A stretch of 33,500 nt of DNA from assembly GCA_902793005.1 (NCBI GenBank), contig CADBBQ010000002.1:1-33500 (forward strand). The letters run 5' to 3'. Made by a program: the position numbers and the translations under genes. Shown one piece after another: positions 1 to 8,700 of the stretch (position 1 is its first letter; every line of letters starts with the position of its first letter). The notes under the pieces were generated by a model that searched no databases, had not been told where the DNA came from, and saw only the letters and a program-made list of their open reading frames with translations. This stretch comes from an uncultured Pseudomonadota bacterium (lineage in GTDB: Bacteria > Pseudomonadota > Alphaproteobacteria > Rs-D84).

Positions 1-2
1 TT

Positions 3-1040
3 CACGAAAAATTGCCTTCTAATTTCCAGACCGCAGACTATTTGTACGAACATGGTATGGTTGATATAGTTGTTGCACGTGATGAATTAAAATCTGCATT
101 AGAACGAGTATTAACAGTTTTAACAAAACAACCACGCGAAGCAAAAGTTATAGATGTCAAAATGCCTAAGTTTGACACACCAAAAAAATCTCGCGATTTT
201 GGTAAAACACCTGAATATGACAGGGTTCTTTTGGCTCGCAATGAAAACAGACCTCACTTTCTTGATTATATTTCCGGTATTGTAAGCAATTGGACATATC
301 TTGCTGGCGATAGATACTTTGGCGAAGATGCGGCAATGTGTGGCGGTATAGGATATTGGTATGGCACTCCTGCTGTTATAATCGGTCAGGAAAAAGGTCG
401 TACCATAGAAACACGTCAACAACACCGTTTTGGTATGCCTAATCCAGAAGGTTATCGCAAAGCACAACGTTTGATGAAACTGGCTGAAAAGTTCAATCTG
501 CCAATAATTTCATTATTTGATACGGCTGGTGCTTTCGCTGGTGGAGCAGCAGAAGAACGCGGTCAATCTCAAGCAGTGGCAGCAACTATTGCTATGGGTT
601 TACGCGTAAAAACACCTTATGTAGCAGTTAATGTTGGCGAAGGTGGTTCTGGTGGCGCAATCGCAATTGGTACAGGCGATAAAGTTATGATGTTGGAAAA
701 TGCAATTTATTCTGTTATTGCACCTGAATCTTGTGCAAGTATTTTGTGGAAAGACAACAAATACAAAGCACAAGCTGCAACAGCATTAAAATTGACTGCG
801 CGCGATATGGCATCATTAAATGTTATCGATAAAATCATTGATGAACCCGCTGGTGGTGCACACACAGATTGGCAAACAACCATGGAATTATTGGCCAAAG
901 CAGTATCAAATGCATTGGACGAATTAAAAGATATTCCTGTGGATGAATTGGTTGCAGAACGTGCAAAGAAATTTTTATCTATGACACGTGACGTTGAAAT
1001 ATATCAACCTGCCCCAACACCAGAAGACAAACAAATATAA
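3..1040 (+). CDS. accDA: Acetyl-CoA carboxylase carboxyltransferase, beta-alpha fusion (5' end outside window)
   Basis: The frame is open from the first bases, and the start lies upstream of the window. The first ~40 residues (H-E-K-L-P, then [12 protein letters not shown]) match the C-terminal end of AccD, the beta subunit. They run without a stop into a complete AccA-type alpha subunit, with landmarks [35 protein letters not shown] and [14 protein letters not shown]. The enzyme transfers the carboxyl group from carboxybiotin to acetyl-CoA, making malonyl-CoA for fatty acid synthesis. AccD and AccA are normally separate chains in proteobacteria, so a single chain is unusual here. Codon use is more AT-rich than in nifJ or uvrA. 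A U-tailed hairpin follows directly. The fusion is read from the sequence; the length of the missing AccD part is unknown. Confidence 0.92.
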   Translation, partial: HEKLPSNFQTADYLYEHGMVDIVVARDELKSALERVLTVLTKQPREAKVIDVKMPKFDTPKKSRDFGKTPEYDRVLLARNENRPHFLDYISGIVSNWTYLAGDRYFGEDAAMCGGIGYWYGTPAVIIGQEKGRTIETRQQHRFGMPNPEGYRKAQRLMKLAEKFNLPIISLFDTAGAFAGGAAEERGQSQAVAATIAMGLRVKTPYVAVNVGEGGSGGAIAIGTGDKVMMLENAIYSVIAPESCASILWKDNKYKAQAATALKLTARDMASLNVIDKIIDEPAGGAHTDWQTTMELLAKAVSNALDELKDIPVDELVAERAKKFLSMTRDVEIYQPAPTPEDKQI

Positions 1041-1043
1041 ATG

Positions 1044-1071
1044 AACCGCCGTTTTGGCGGTTTGTTTTTTT
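1044..1071 (+). terminator. Intrinsic terminator of accDA
   Basis: A 7-bp stem AACCGCC/GGCGGTT (1044-1050 and 1056-1062) with a 5-nt loop is followed by a T-rich run, three bases after the accDA stop. Confidence 0.9.
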
Positions 1072-1141
1072 ATAAAATATCATTTGACTTTATTCCCATA
1101 TTTGAATACAAATTATTATACGTAAAATAAAAGGAATTATT

Positions 1142-1537
1142 ATGAAAACTACGGAAAAACAACGCATAGCAAATCAATTAGCAGGATATGAAACAACTTC
1201 TTCAATATTGTGGTTAGTTGTTGCCATCATACAAATTTTAAGTGTTTATTTGATAATTGCAGGTATTTGGAATCTATTTGCTGCTATTGGTGGTTTTAAT
1301 ACAGCAACAAAAATCCGTAATATGGATCCAGAAGTGCCGTCAATATTTGAAGGTATAATATGGTTGGTTATATTTGGTGTTATAAACTTTCTTTTTGGTG
1401 GTGTTATTGGTATCGCTTTGATAGTCTTTGACATTTGGATTCGTTCACAGATTTTGGCTAACAAAAACATTTTTGTACCAGAAACAAAGAAAGCAAAAAC
1501 GATAAAAAAGACAACCAAGAAAGCCTCAAAGAAATAA
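1142..1537 (+). CDS. Small integral membrane protein of unknown function, lysine-rich tail
   Basis: A 131-residue protein that I do not recognise. It has a short polar N-terminus. Hydrophobic segments lie at about residues 22-50 (two short helices or one long one) and 75-100. The tail is strongly basic (about residues 115-131, repeated K, T and A), probably cytoplasmic under the positive-inside rule. An AAAGGA ribosome binding site sits about 8 bases before the ATG. It stands alone between the accDA terminator and the tRNA-Ser promoter, so it is probably monocistronic. The coding call is supported by the start site, the hydrophobicity pattern and the lack of a competing frame. Its function cannot be inferred from its neighbours. 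Confidence 0.75.
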   Translation: MKTTEKQRIANQLAGYETTSSILWLVVAIIQILSVYLIIAGIWNLFAAIGGFNTATKIRNMDPEVPSIFEGIIWLVIFGVINFLFGGVIGIALIVFDIWIRSQILANKNIFVPETKKAKTIKKTTKKASKK

Positions 1538-1551
1538 CCAACAATTTCAAC

Positions 1552-1580
1552 TTGCATTTAACAAAGTATTTATTTATAAT
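1552..1580 (+). promoter_or_regulatory. Promoter of tRNA-Ser
   Basis: TTGCAT (1552-1557), a 17-base spacer and TATAAT (1575-1580) lie 11 bases before the tRNA. It is a useful local reference, because ncRNA copy B has the same two hexamers. Confidence 0.85.
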
Positions 1581-1591
1581 GCAACCCATCC

Positions 1592-1681
1592 GGAGCGTTG
1601 GCAGAGGGGTAAATGCAGCGGATTGCTAATCCGTGACCGTGGTAACGCGGTCCGTAGGTTCAAATCCTACACGCTCCGCCA
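1592..1681 (+). tRNA. tRNA-Ser (anticodon GCU)
   Basis: Ninety bases with an acceptor stem GGAGCGT/ACGCTCC, discriminator G and an encoded CCA (1679-1681). The anticodon GCT is at 1625-1627 in a 7-base loop. The long variable arm (GACCG..CGGTC type) is typical of a class II serine tRNA, and the T loop is GTTCAAATC. It reads AGC and AGU codons. It has its own promoter and a hairpin terminator at 1690-1720. Its last 27 bases plus flank are repeated downstream at 1857-1883. Confidence 0.97.
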
Positions 1682-1689
1682 TAAAATTA

Positions 1690-1720
1690 AAATCGGCATA
1701 AAAATGCCGATTTTTATTTT
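1690..1720 (+). terminator. Terminator after tRNA-Ser
   Basis: A 10-bp stem AAATCGGCAT/ATGCCGATTT with a 4-base loop is followed by TTATTTT. Confidence 0.85.
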
Positions 1721-1730
1721 ATCGCGGATT

Positions 1731-1856
1731 GTGTCGATTGGTTTGAATCCTGTGGATTAAAATAATCCACGCACACGGTTCAAAACAAGTAGATTTTGCA
1801 AATGAAATACAGCAAAATCGTTACGGTTTCCCCGCAGACACCAATGGTGTCGAGGG
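1731..1856 (+). other. Multi-hairpin segment between the two tRNA-Ser tails
   Basis: This contains no credible ORF but several stems in a row. GTGGATTA/TAATCCAC lies inside an outer TTTGAA/TTCAAA pairing (about 1741-1787). GATTTTGC/GCAAAATC is at about 1792-1820. GACACC/GGTGTC lies inside TTTCCC/GGGAAA at about 1827-1859. It could be a structured RNA or the remnant of a small palindromic element inserted at the tRNA. Confidence 0.45.
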
Positions 1857-1884
1857 AAATCCTACACGCTCCGCCATAAAATTC

Positions 1885-1910
1885 AAACCACCATTGGGTG
1901 GTTTTAATTT
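1885..1910 (+). terminator. Hairpin after the duplicated tRNA tail
   Basis: An 8-bp stem AAACCACC/GGTGGTTT (1885-1892 and 1897-1904) is followed by a T-rich run. It resembles the tRNA-Gly terminator in sequence. Confidence 0.7.
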
Positions 1911-2006
1911 TATCGTAAATGTGTCGATTGGTTTGAAAGCCGATTTTTATTTTATCGTAAATGAAACAGTGTGATGTTGTTTATTTGTTGCGTGATAAAA
2001 AAACTA

Positions 2007-2035
2007 TTGCGAGCAGGGCGTTTTTTTTCTATGCT
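2007..2035 (+). promoter_or_regulatory. Promoter of ncRNA copy A
   Basis: TTGCGA (2007-2012), a 17-base spacer ending in a T run, and TATGCT (2030-2035). It sits at the same place relative to the RNA as the stronger copy B promoter. Confidence 0.65.
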
Positions 2036-2041
2036 GGTAAT

Positions 2042-2495
2042 AGAATTCAATGGGATTGGATTCGGTAAGGTCTTCAAAAAGCCTGAAAACAACCGGTGCA
2101 AGATTTGCGTCGTGACCCATTTTTTACTGATTCAAATATATGCGGGCCCGAATCGATTCGGCCTGGGTATTTTGGTGTCCAATTCAATTTTTGCACCGAT
2201 ATTTATTTTCGTCGGCGCAGATAACACGTATTTCCATATTGTGTTGCTGTATATATTTTTCGGTGTCACGCAATATTTATATTGCGGGCGGTATCTGGCG
2301 TGTGGTTTTTAGATTGCTGGTATTGTGACATTGATTGGATGAATATAAATATTTTTTTAAATGATGAAAAAACCCAACGATAAAAATGTTTTATTGGCGG
2401 GGTGCCACGGTGTCAGTAATGCCCGTGGGGTCATTTGTTGTTTTTGATTTTTTGAACACCCTGCCGCGCGTTTTCCATTGTGCGGTGTTTTTTTT
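2042..2495 (+). ncRNA. Structured non-coding RNA, copy A (unrecognised family)
   Basis: About 454 nt, homologous to 32999-33336. In order: a hairpin AGGT/GCCT with a 9-nt loop containing CTTCAAAA (2068-2084); a long-range helix CGGTGCAA/TTGCACCG (2094-2101 with 2191-2198) enclosing a conserved TCGTGAC and the hairpin CCGAA/TTCGG (2148-2161); a variable region of ~160 nt; a helix GGGTG/CACCC (2400-2404 with 2457-2461) enclosing CCACGG/CCGTGG with AGTAATG in the loop; an 18-nt block identical in both copies (2449-2466); and a terminator CCGCGC/GTGCGG plus eight T (2464-2495). It lies upstream of the surface protein gene, but the terminator makes it a separate transcript. RNase P RNA, tmRNA, 6S and SRP RNA hallmarks are absent. 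An overlapping 113-codon frame is not conserved in copy B. Confidence 0.75.
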
Positions 2496-2519
2496 GTGAA
2501 ATTTTTTCATAAAAGAACC

Positions 2520-2600
2520 AAAAGATTCCGCCCCAAGCGATAGCGTGGGGAGGGGACCACGGGCTTGTCCCACGAAGCCTTGGCGAAGTGGGATGGCGGG
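2520..2600. repeat. GC-rich palindromic intergenic repeat
   Basis: Three adjacent inverted repeats: CCCCA/TGGGG (about 2532-2551), GGGAC/GTCCC, and CCCACGAAG..GCGAAGTGGG around 2566-2592. The base composition is unlike its AT-rich surroundings. It resembles other palindromic blocks in this window (21532-21672 and 32697-32930). Confidence 0.55.
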
Positions 2601-2632
2601 GGTTAACAAAACAAAGAACGGGAGAAAAAATC

Positions 2633-4423
2633 ATGAGAAAAATATTTAGTGCCGCTTTGGCACTGGTCTGCATATGGTTTGCATCGCCATCGTGGGCGGC
2701 TTGCAATTTGTTTGATCCAAGTTTGTTATTTAGGGGATACTGGATGAACAATCCAAATGGTTTAACACAAGATAATAACTATCGTGTTGTCAGTTTAAAT
2801 TTGAATCCTGGAACATATACTTTTTCAACCGATGTTCCAGACACTAGACTGTTACGAGTTTATGTAAACGGAGCATACCAAGAATTTCAAAATCCCATTG
2901 CAAATAATAAATACACTTTTACCGTCACACAATCTGGACTGTTTTCTATTGTGTTTCGCGGATTAACCGCTGCAACAACAATACCGTACGAAACTCAAGT
3001 TCAAATTGAAGAAGGTTCCACCGCAACCGAATACACGCCATACAACCCGCTGTGTGCGACGTGTGACGGGACGATTGTGAATTACACGTCTGCAACGGGA
3101 ACGGTGTCGCAAGCCGGCACACCAACACCAGATAATCCGATTTACCCAACTTTCTATACCCAGGGCAATATGGTCCTGCGCAAAGTTGGCGATGTCGCGG
3201 ATTCTTATGACGCCACCACCGGCAAAATCACCAGACGGGTTGGTGTGAAAGTCTTAGACGGTACAGAAAACACAATAAATACCTATAATATGTTGCAAAT
3301 CACCGCAATCTTAAATCCCGCTCGTGAAAAAGAAGCTGGGTGGCAAAGAAGAGGATTATGTACACATGCCGTAGCTGGAACGGCAACCAACTCAAGTAGA
3401 TTAGTAGAAATAGATGCAACCGCTACTTACTTTGGTGGTGATTTTGGGTTTACAGCAGCAAGTGGCAAACAATGGTTACGCGACCAATACGCCGCGGGAA
3501 CGCCAGTTACATTATATTATCCATTGGCGGAGCCGGTCGAGGAGGATTGGCCGGCGTCTTACTGTGAAACGCCGATTAAAATTGCGACGACGAAGTATAA
3601 CGAAACCGCGTTCAGTCCGTTGAATGCTGCGTTGGCGAATGCGATTAGTGTTGTGGACACTGTGGTATCGAACACGATAACTCAGGCCGCAAGCATTGCG
3701 ACTTTGCAGGCACAAAAGCAAACCCGTCCAAACGACATCGCCGACGACAATGAAAAATGCCCCGCCGGCAAAAAGTGCCTACTCGTCGAGGACGCCAGCG
3801 GCATCCCGCATTGGTACGAAATTGTGGAACAATATTCCCGCCTGCCCGAAGGGTTTACGGAGTTGCAATGGATTGAATCAACGGGTAGTCAGTGGGTTAA
3901 TACGGAATATAAGATGACTTCTGATATTGTTGAGTATGGGATTGAAATTTACGGGGCCCCAACATCATCTACTTCTTTGTTTGGCTCTGAAACTTCTAGC
4001 GGAATAACATACTCTGGTGTCCCATACTCTAGTGGTTCGTCTGTAAGTGTTTTTATAGGAAGATCTTCGGCGCTAGGCGGTGTGAGTTTTCCTGCGTCGC
4101 AATGGAATACATATACGATAAAAACAACATCGGCGACCAACCTTAGTGTAACTTTAAATGGTGATACACGCGATTATGTGTATTCTGGAGGAATTCAAAA
4201 AGAAAAGCCCTTATATTTGTTTGCGAACAACAATTTTTCAAATACTCAAAAAGCGTCAATTAGAGTAAGAAGTTTTTATATTAAGGATAATGGTGCGCTG
4301 GTGCGTGATTTTGTTCCTGCACAAAATTCGGATGGAAAAATCGGTATGTACGATTTAGCGAACGGTGTGTTTTATGAAAATGTTGGCGATGGTGAATTTG
4401 TCGCAGGGCCCGTGGCGGAATGA
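2633..4423 (+). CDS. Exported modular surface protein with C-terminal LamG-like domain
   Basis: A 596-residue protein. The start is the ATG after GGGAG, giving a signal peptide that ends S-P-S-W-A before ACNLFD. Residues ~20-150 form a beta-rich module opening with NLFDP and ending with a PYETQVQIEEGS-like strand, as in phage tail or collar proteins. Residues ~155-320 hold a second module with GTPTPDNPIYP and a YDATTGKITRR stretch. Residues ~330-375 form an alpha-helical or coiled region, followed by a Cys-containing DDNEKCPAGKKC segment. The last ~190 residues start LPEGFTELQWIESTGSQWV and end with RDFVPAQNSDGKIGMYD, a concanavalin/LamG-like domain common in gut bacteria and phages. A role as adhesin or glycan-binding surface protein is inferred. 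There is no membrane anchor. It follows ncRNA copy A and a palindromic repeat. Confidence 0.85.
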   Translation: MRKIFSAALALVCIWFASPSWAACNLFDPSLLFRGYWMNNPNGLTQDNNYRVVSLNLNPGTYTFSTDVPDTRLLRVYVNGAYQEFQNPIANNKYTFTVTQSGLFSIVFRGLTAATTIPYETQVQIEEGSTATEYTPYNPLCATCDGTIVNYTSATGTVSQAGTPTPDNPIYPTFYTQGNMVLRKVGDVADSYDATTGKITRRVGVKVLDGTENTINTYNMLQITAILNPAREKEAGWQRRGLCTHAVAGTATNSSRLVEIDATATYFGGDFGFTAASGKQWLRDQYAAGTPVTLYYPLAEPVEEDWPASYCETPIKIATTKYNETAFSPLNAALANAISVVDTVVSNTITQAASIATLQAQKQTRPNDIADDNEKCPAGKKCLLVEDASGIPHWYEIVEQYSRLPEGFTELQWIESTGSQWVNTEYKMTSDIVEYGIEIYGAPTSSTSLFGSETSSGITYSGVPYSSGSSVSVFIGRSSALGGVSFPASQWNTYTIKTTSATNLSVTLNGDTRDYVYSGGIQKEKPLYLFANNNFSNTQKASIRVRSFYIKDNGALVRDFVPAQNSDGKIGMYDLANGVFYENVGDGEFVAGPVAE

Positions 4424-4473
4424 CCCGTCGCGCCTCCGCCACAGGGGCGAGCCGCGGCCGCGGCTTCGTACCG

Positions 4474-4500
4474 CCGTGGTTTACCAAATGTAAACCACGG
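4474..4500 (+). terminator. Strong hairpin downstream of the surface protein gene
   Basis: A perfect 11-bp stem CCGTGGTTTAC/GTAAACCACGG with a 5-base loop and no T run behind it. A nearby palindrome AGCCGCGG/CCGCGGCT (about 4450-4465) adds to it. Either a transcript 3' end stabiliser or a palindromic repeat. The rest of 4424-4600 shows no gene. Confidence 0.5.
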
Positions 4501-4600
4501 CAATACTCGGTTTTGATTGTTGTTGTGGGTGGTTAATGGCCCCGGAAGTCAACTCCCAATTATAGAAAAAAAACCTAAGGCTTGGCCCGCAACACAATCA

Positions 4601-4633
4601 AAAAAACACCCCGGAAAATCCGGGGCGTTTTTT
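4601..4633 (-). terminator. Terminator of carD
   Basis: The stem CCCCGGA/TCCGGGG, flanked by A6 on one side and T6 on the other, can terminate from either strand. It lies just past the carD stop on the minus strand. Confidence 0.85.
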
Positions 4634-5204
4634 ATTTGTCTTCGTCGGATGATTCTTCGTCGCCGTCGTCATCATCAATGTCAACCGCGTTCAGGTCAAT
4701 TTCCTTTGGAACACCCAATATATCTTCTATCTTTTCAGAGGCCGCATCAACATCCATTTTGTGTAATATTGCAAATTCCTGGGCCATACGTTCCAATGCA
4801 CGCAAGTATAATTGACGCGCCGAAAATGTCATCGTGTCCGTCGGATTGCGCCGTTGCAGGTCACGTACAACCTCGGCCAATTTCATTGGATCACCGGAAT
4901 TAATGTTTTCTTCGTACTGGGCGGCACGACGCGACCAAATCATACGTTTGGAACCCGCGCGACCCTTGGCAGATGTGATAGCCTCGTCCATTTTTTTGGC
5001 GGATGTTAACGGGCGCAGACCCGAAATTTCCGCACGTTCCAATGGAACACGCAATGTCATATGCGATGATTCAAAATCAATAACCAATAATTTTACAGAT
5101 TGCCCGGCGATAACCTGTTCTTCGATACGTTGCAGGCGGCCCACGCCCTGGGTCGGATATACAACATATTGACCGGTTTTAAAATCTAACTTTTTACTTG
5201 GCAT
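4632..5204 (-). CDS. carD: CarD family transcriptional regulator
   Basis: A 190-residue protein. The ATG at 5204 is preferred over an in-frame GTG three codons upstream, because AAGGG lies 8 bases before it. The N-terminal CarD/TRCF RNA polymerase interaction domain (residues ~5-65) reads FKTGQYVVYPTQGVG and continues to LRVPLERAE. A helical DNA-binding domain (~70-165) carries the conserved KRMIWSRRAAQYEENINSGD. The tail is very acidic (repeated D and E). The family binds the RNA polymerase beta subunit and stabilises open complexes, notably at rRNA promoters. It is single-copy and usually essential in alphaproteobacteria. It is transcribed in the same direction as nifJ but separated by about 90 bases with no shared overlap. 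Confidence 0.95.
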   Translation of the reverse strand: MPSKKLDFKTGQYVVYPTQGVGRLQRIEEQVIAGQSVKLLVIDFESSHMTLRVPLERAEISGLRPLTSAKKMDEAITSAKGRAGSKRMIWSRRAAQYEENINSGDPMKLAEVVRDLQRRNPTDTMTFSARQLYLRALERMAQEFAILHKMDVDAASEKIEDILGVPKEIDLNAVDIDDDDGDEESSDEDK

Positions 5205-5297
5205 ACGATGCACCCTTATGAGTTGCCATTCCCTCTCGTGATGTCTGAATTATAGCACACAAAAACCAAAAACACAAATTTTATTTGCGTATTAGTT

Positions 5298-5729
5298 TTA
5301 TTGACCCATTCCCGCCGGCGAAAAACGACCAATGTTGTTAAATAATTCCTGGATTGCGTTTAATTCAATCGCCGCAGGTATTTCTGTTTCGTCGTCGTCC
5401 ATTTCAATGGTCGGTAAATCCGCATCGTGTAACACATTGATTTTTGTTACATTGTTGCCACGCACCGTCGCCAGCAATACCGTTTTGTTGTCGTATGTGT
5501 GCGGTAATGGCCCACGATAGTTTTCATCCATACCATAATAAATCCATATCTCGTCCCCGTAAACCGTGCGTGCCAATGGGTCGCCAATTTCACTTTGTAA
5601 TTGAGCGGTGGTTTTGATTTTTGCAACCCGCGATTCCAAATCGTCCGGGAAAACATACCCGCGATGCTTGGTCTGGAAAGTGCAGGCCGCCAAAATTAAA
5701 CCAATGGACAAGATTATTATTTTTTTCAT
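5298..5729 (-). CDS. BamE/SmpA-like outer-membrane lipoprotein
   Basis: A 143-residue protein. The N-terminus MKKIIILSIGLILAAC is a lipoprotein signal with a lipobox (L-A-A-C). The mature part has the small BamE-like fold pattern: GYVFPDDLESRVAKIKT (helix), a LQSEIGDPLARTVYGDE turn, then WIYYGM and LLATVRGNNVTKINV strands. In alphaproteobacteria such proteins assist the Bam barrel-assembly machine. The acidic C-terminal extension (DDDETEIPAA onward, ~40 residues) is not part of the core. Its ATG overlaps the nifJ stop by four bases, so it is translationally coupled to nifJ, an unexpected partnership. The family assignment rests on pattern only. Confidence 0.7.
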   Translation of the reverse strand: MKKIIILSIGLILAACTFQTKHRGYVFPDDLESRVAKIKTTAQLQSEIGDPLARTVYGDEIWIYYGMDENYRGPLPHTYDNKTVLLATVRGNNVTKINVLHDADLPTIEMDDDETEIPAAIELNAIQELFNNIGRFSPAGMGQ

Positions 5730-8700
5730 TTTTCGTCCCCGTTGTCGTTTTTCATCGCGAAATGCGCAATGTATTTTTTCAAGTCTGTTTTATATTTATT
5801 GTTTGCCACCGCGCGTTCGATTATTTTATCAAAATTCGGATTGGCCGCGTGCGCCGCGCCAAATCGTGATTCTGTTTTTACAAAGTCCGCCAATGGCATA
5901 ACATTATCAACATCGGAATCCATCGTCAATGGATAATGTCCGTCCGCAATCAGACGGGGATCAAATCGATATAATGGCCACGCGCCCGTTTTAACCAAGT
6001 TTTGTTGATGTTCAGGCCCATTTTGCAGGGCAAATCCGTGCGCAATACACGGTGCATATGCCAAAATAATCGATGGCCCGTCAAAGGCCGCGGCCTCTTG
6101 GAATGCACGCATTGATTGGGCCGGATTTGCACCCAGTGCGATTTGTGCAACATATGCGCCCGACATCATTGCAATCATACCCAAATCTTTTTTCGCGTGT
6201 TCTTTGCCACCAATTGCAAATTTCATAGATGCGCCAAATGGCGTTGATTTGGATTGCTGGCCACCGGTGTTGGAATAACCCTCGGTATCCAGAATCAAAA
6301 TGTTTACATTTTCGCCACTGTGCAAAATATGGTCCAGACCGCCGTATCCAATGTCATATGCCCATCCGTCGCCACCGATAATCCAAACGGATTTGTCCAC
6401 AATGTTTTCAACCAAACTTTCCGCCAGGCGTGCCCGTGGGGATGGATTTTTCGCCAATGCCAAACGCAGTTCTTGTTCGTATGTGCGTTGTTTTTCAATG
6501 TCGGTCGTGGCAAACATTTCGTCCGCGTTTGGAATATCCAATTCGTGTAATAACGCGTTCAAGTTTTTGCGTTTCTGGTTCAATGCAATGCGCATCCCCA
6601 GTCCGTATTCCGCGTTGTCTTCAAATAATGAATTTGACCACGCCGGACCACGTCCCGCCGCGTCAGATGTCCACGGTGTTGTTGGCAGGTTCGCCCCATA
6701 AATCGACGAACAGCCCGTCGCATTTGCCACAATCATATGGTCGCCAAACAAATGCGCCAATAATTTTATGTATGGTGTTTCGCCACATCCCGCGCACGCG
6801 CCCGGAAATTCAAAATAATGTGGCAATAATTCAATATGCTTTGGAATATTCAGGTTTAATTTCGAACGCGGAATATCCGGAATTTCCAATGCCTGGTCAA
6901 ATTGTGATTGCGCGTCCGCCGCGGATTTCGCCGCAACCATCGCCAATGCGTGTACCGGACAATTTTTTACACATATGCCGCAACCCGTGCAATCGGCCGG
7001 TGATATGTTTAATGTGTAATACATATCTGTCCCCAATTCAGGCGTTTTCATCGGAACAACAATTACACCAGACTGACGCATTTTGTCGGCCGTGTCAGCG
7101 TCCATTGCCCGGATACGTATTGCCGCGTGTGGACATAACATAGAACACTTGCCACATTGGATACATTTTTCCAAATCAACGGATGCCACACGGTCAGAAA
7201 TGCCACGTTTTTCGTATTTTGATGTGCCAACCGGGTATTCGCCACCGGCAAATTCGCCACCCGCCTGGAATCGCGATACCGGAATTGCATCCCCGCGTCC
7301 CGCCGCAATTTCGCCCAATGTGCCCGCGATAATTGTCGGTGCCGCCGCCGTCATTGCCGGAATAAAGTCCGGTGCCGTGGCCGATACTGTGCCCGGTAAT
7401 TTATATTCGTGCAAATATTTGGATGCCATATCAACCGCCGCCCAGTTCGCGTGAACGACGTCCATACCTTTTTTCTTGTATGTTTTTTCGATTGCGTCGC
7501 GTGCGGATTTTGCAGCCACAGATGGGTCAATAATTTTCATTAAATTAAAGAAATTTATCATAATAAATGTGTTGATGCGATTGCCCAATCCTAATTCCGC
7601 CGCCGCCGTGTTTGCGTCCAAGAAATATACCCGGGCACGCATACGAATTAATTGTTCCTGGGCATCGCGGGGCAGGTTTGCAAATGCCACGTCTGGTTCA
7701 AGGGATGTGTTTATCATTACAATTCCGCCAGGTTTTAATCCGTGAAAAACATCAAACCTTTGTGCAATCATAAAATTGGAAACACATATGAAATCCGCCG
7801 ATTCTACCAAATATTGGCTTTTAATTGGGCGGGGTGAAAAACGGATGTGCGATGCGGTCAGCCCACCAGATTTTTTTGAATCATATACCGCATAAGATTG
7901 TGGATATAAATCAGAGTTTTCACCAACAATTTTCACAATGTTTTTGACCGCACCAACCGTGCCGTCGGACCCAATGCCATATAATAATGCCGTTTTGACA
8001 TCTGGGGTTTCAATTGCAAATGTCGGGTCGGTCTTTAATGACAGGCCGGATAAATCGTCATCAATGCCAACCGTGAAATTATGGTGTAATGTGCCCAAAA
8101 TCATATTTTCATAAATTGCCTTGACGTCGCGCGGGGCGAATTCCTTGCTGCCCAAACCGTATCGGCCGCCGAATACAGATATTCCCGCCGGTGTGATGGA
8201 TGCAATGTCGGTATATAATGGTTCACCAATAGAACCCGGTTCCTTGGTTCGGTCCAAAACCGCGATTTGTTTTACCGTCTTTGGCAGGGCGGCCAAAAAC
8301 GCATCCACCGGGAAAGGCCGATACAGGTGAATTTTTAACAGTCCGCATTTTTTCGGCATAAATGGCAATGTTTCCGTAATTGTTTCGCACGCAGAACCCA
8401 TTGCAACAATAACAAATTCGGCATTTTTATCGCCAACATATTCCACCAAGTGATATGCACGCCCAGTGGCGGCCGCCAATTCATCCATACAACCCTGCAC
8501 GATTTCAGGAATTTTTTGATACAATGGGTTTACGGCCTCGCGTCCTTGGAAATAAACATCGGGGTTTTGCGCCGTGCCACGAATTGTTGGGTGTTCGGGG
8601 CTCATCCCACGGGCGCGATTTTCCAATACTAATTCATCAGGAATCATTTTACGCAACACTTCGTCGGGGATGCGGTCCAGCCTGGATTCTTCGTGGGATG

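Larger units (their letters stand above)
1662..1883. repeat. Direct duplication of the tRNA-Ser 3' end (27 bp, 195-bp offset)
   Basis: Bases 1662-1688 (T-arm end, acceptor strand, CCA and AAAATT) recur exactly at 1857-1883. The second copy is followed by its own hairpin terminator. A further 17-mer (GTGTCGATTGGTTTGAA) occurs at 1731-1747 and 1921-1937, and a third partial unit (GCCGATTTTTATTTTATCG) occurs at 1706-1724 and 1939-1957. This is a decayed tandem duplication of the unit tRNA tail + terminator + flank. A tRNA 3' end flanking a short segment is also what an integrated element leaves as attL and attR, but no integrase gene is adjacent. Confidence 0.85.

Noticed and set aside
1731..1883. 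A second tRNA or tmRNA ending at the duplicated CCA
   Set aside because: No 5' acceptor strand pairs with the second ACGCTCC, and there is no D-arm or anticodon arm; only the tail is duplicated.
1971..2312. 113-codon and 62-codon open frames on the plus strand
   Set aside because: They lie inside ncRNA copy A, lack a ribosome binding site, and are not preserved in copy B, where the RNA helices are.
2042..2495. Known identity for the structured RNA: tmRNA, RNase P RNA, 6S, SRP RNA, HEARO/omega RNA
   Set aside because: There is no T-loop/CCA or tag frame, no RNase P conserved GAGGAAAGTCC-type segment, no SRP GGAAG tetraloop region, the wrong layout for 6S, and no IscB-type nuclease next to it.
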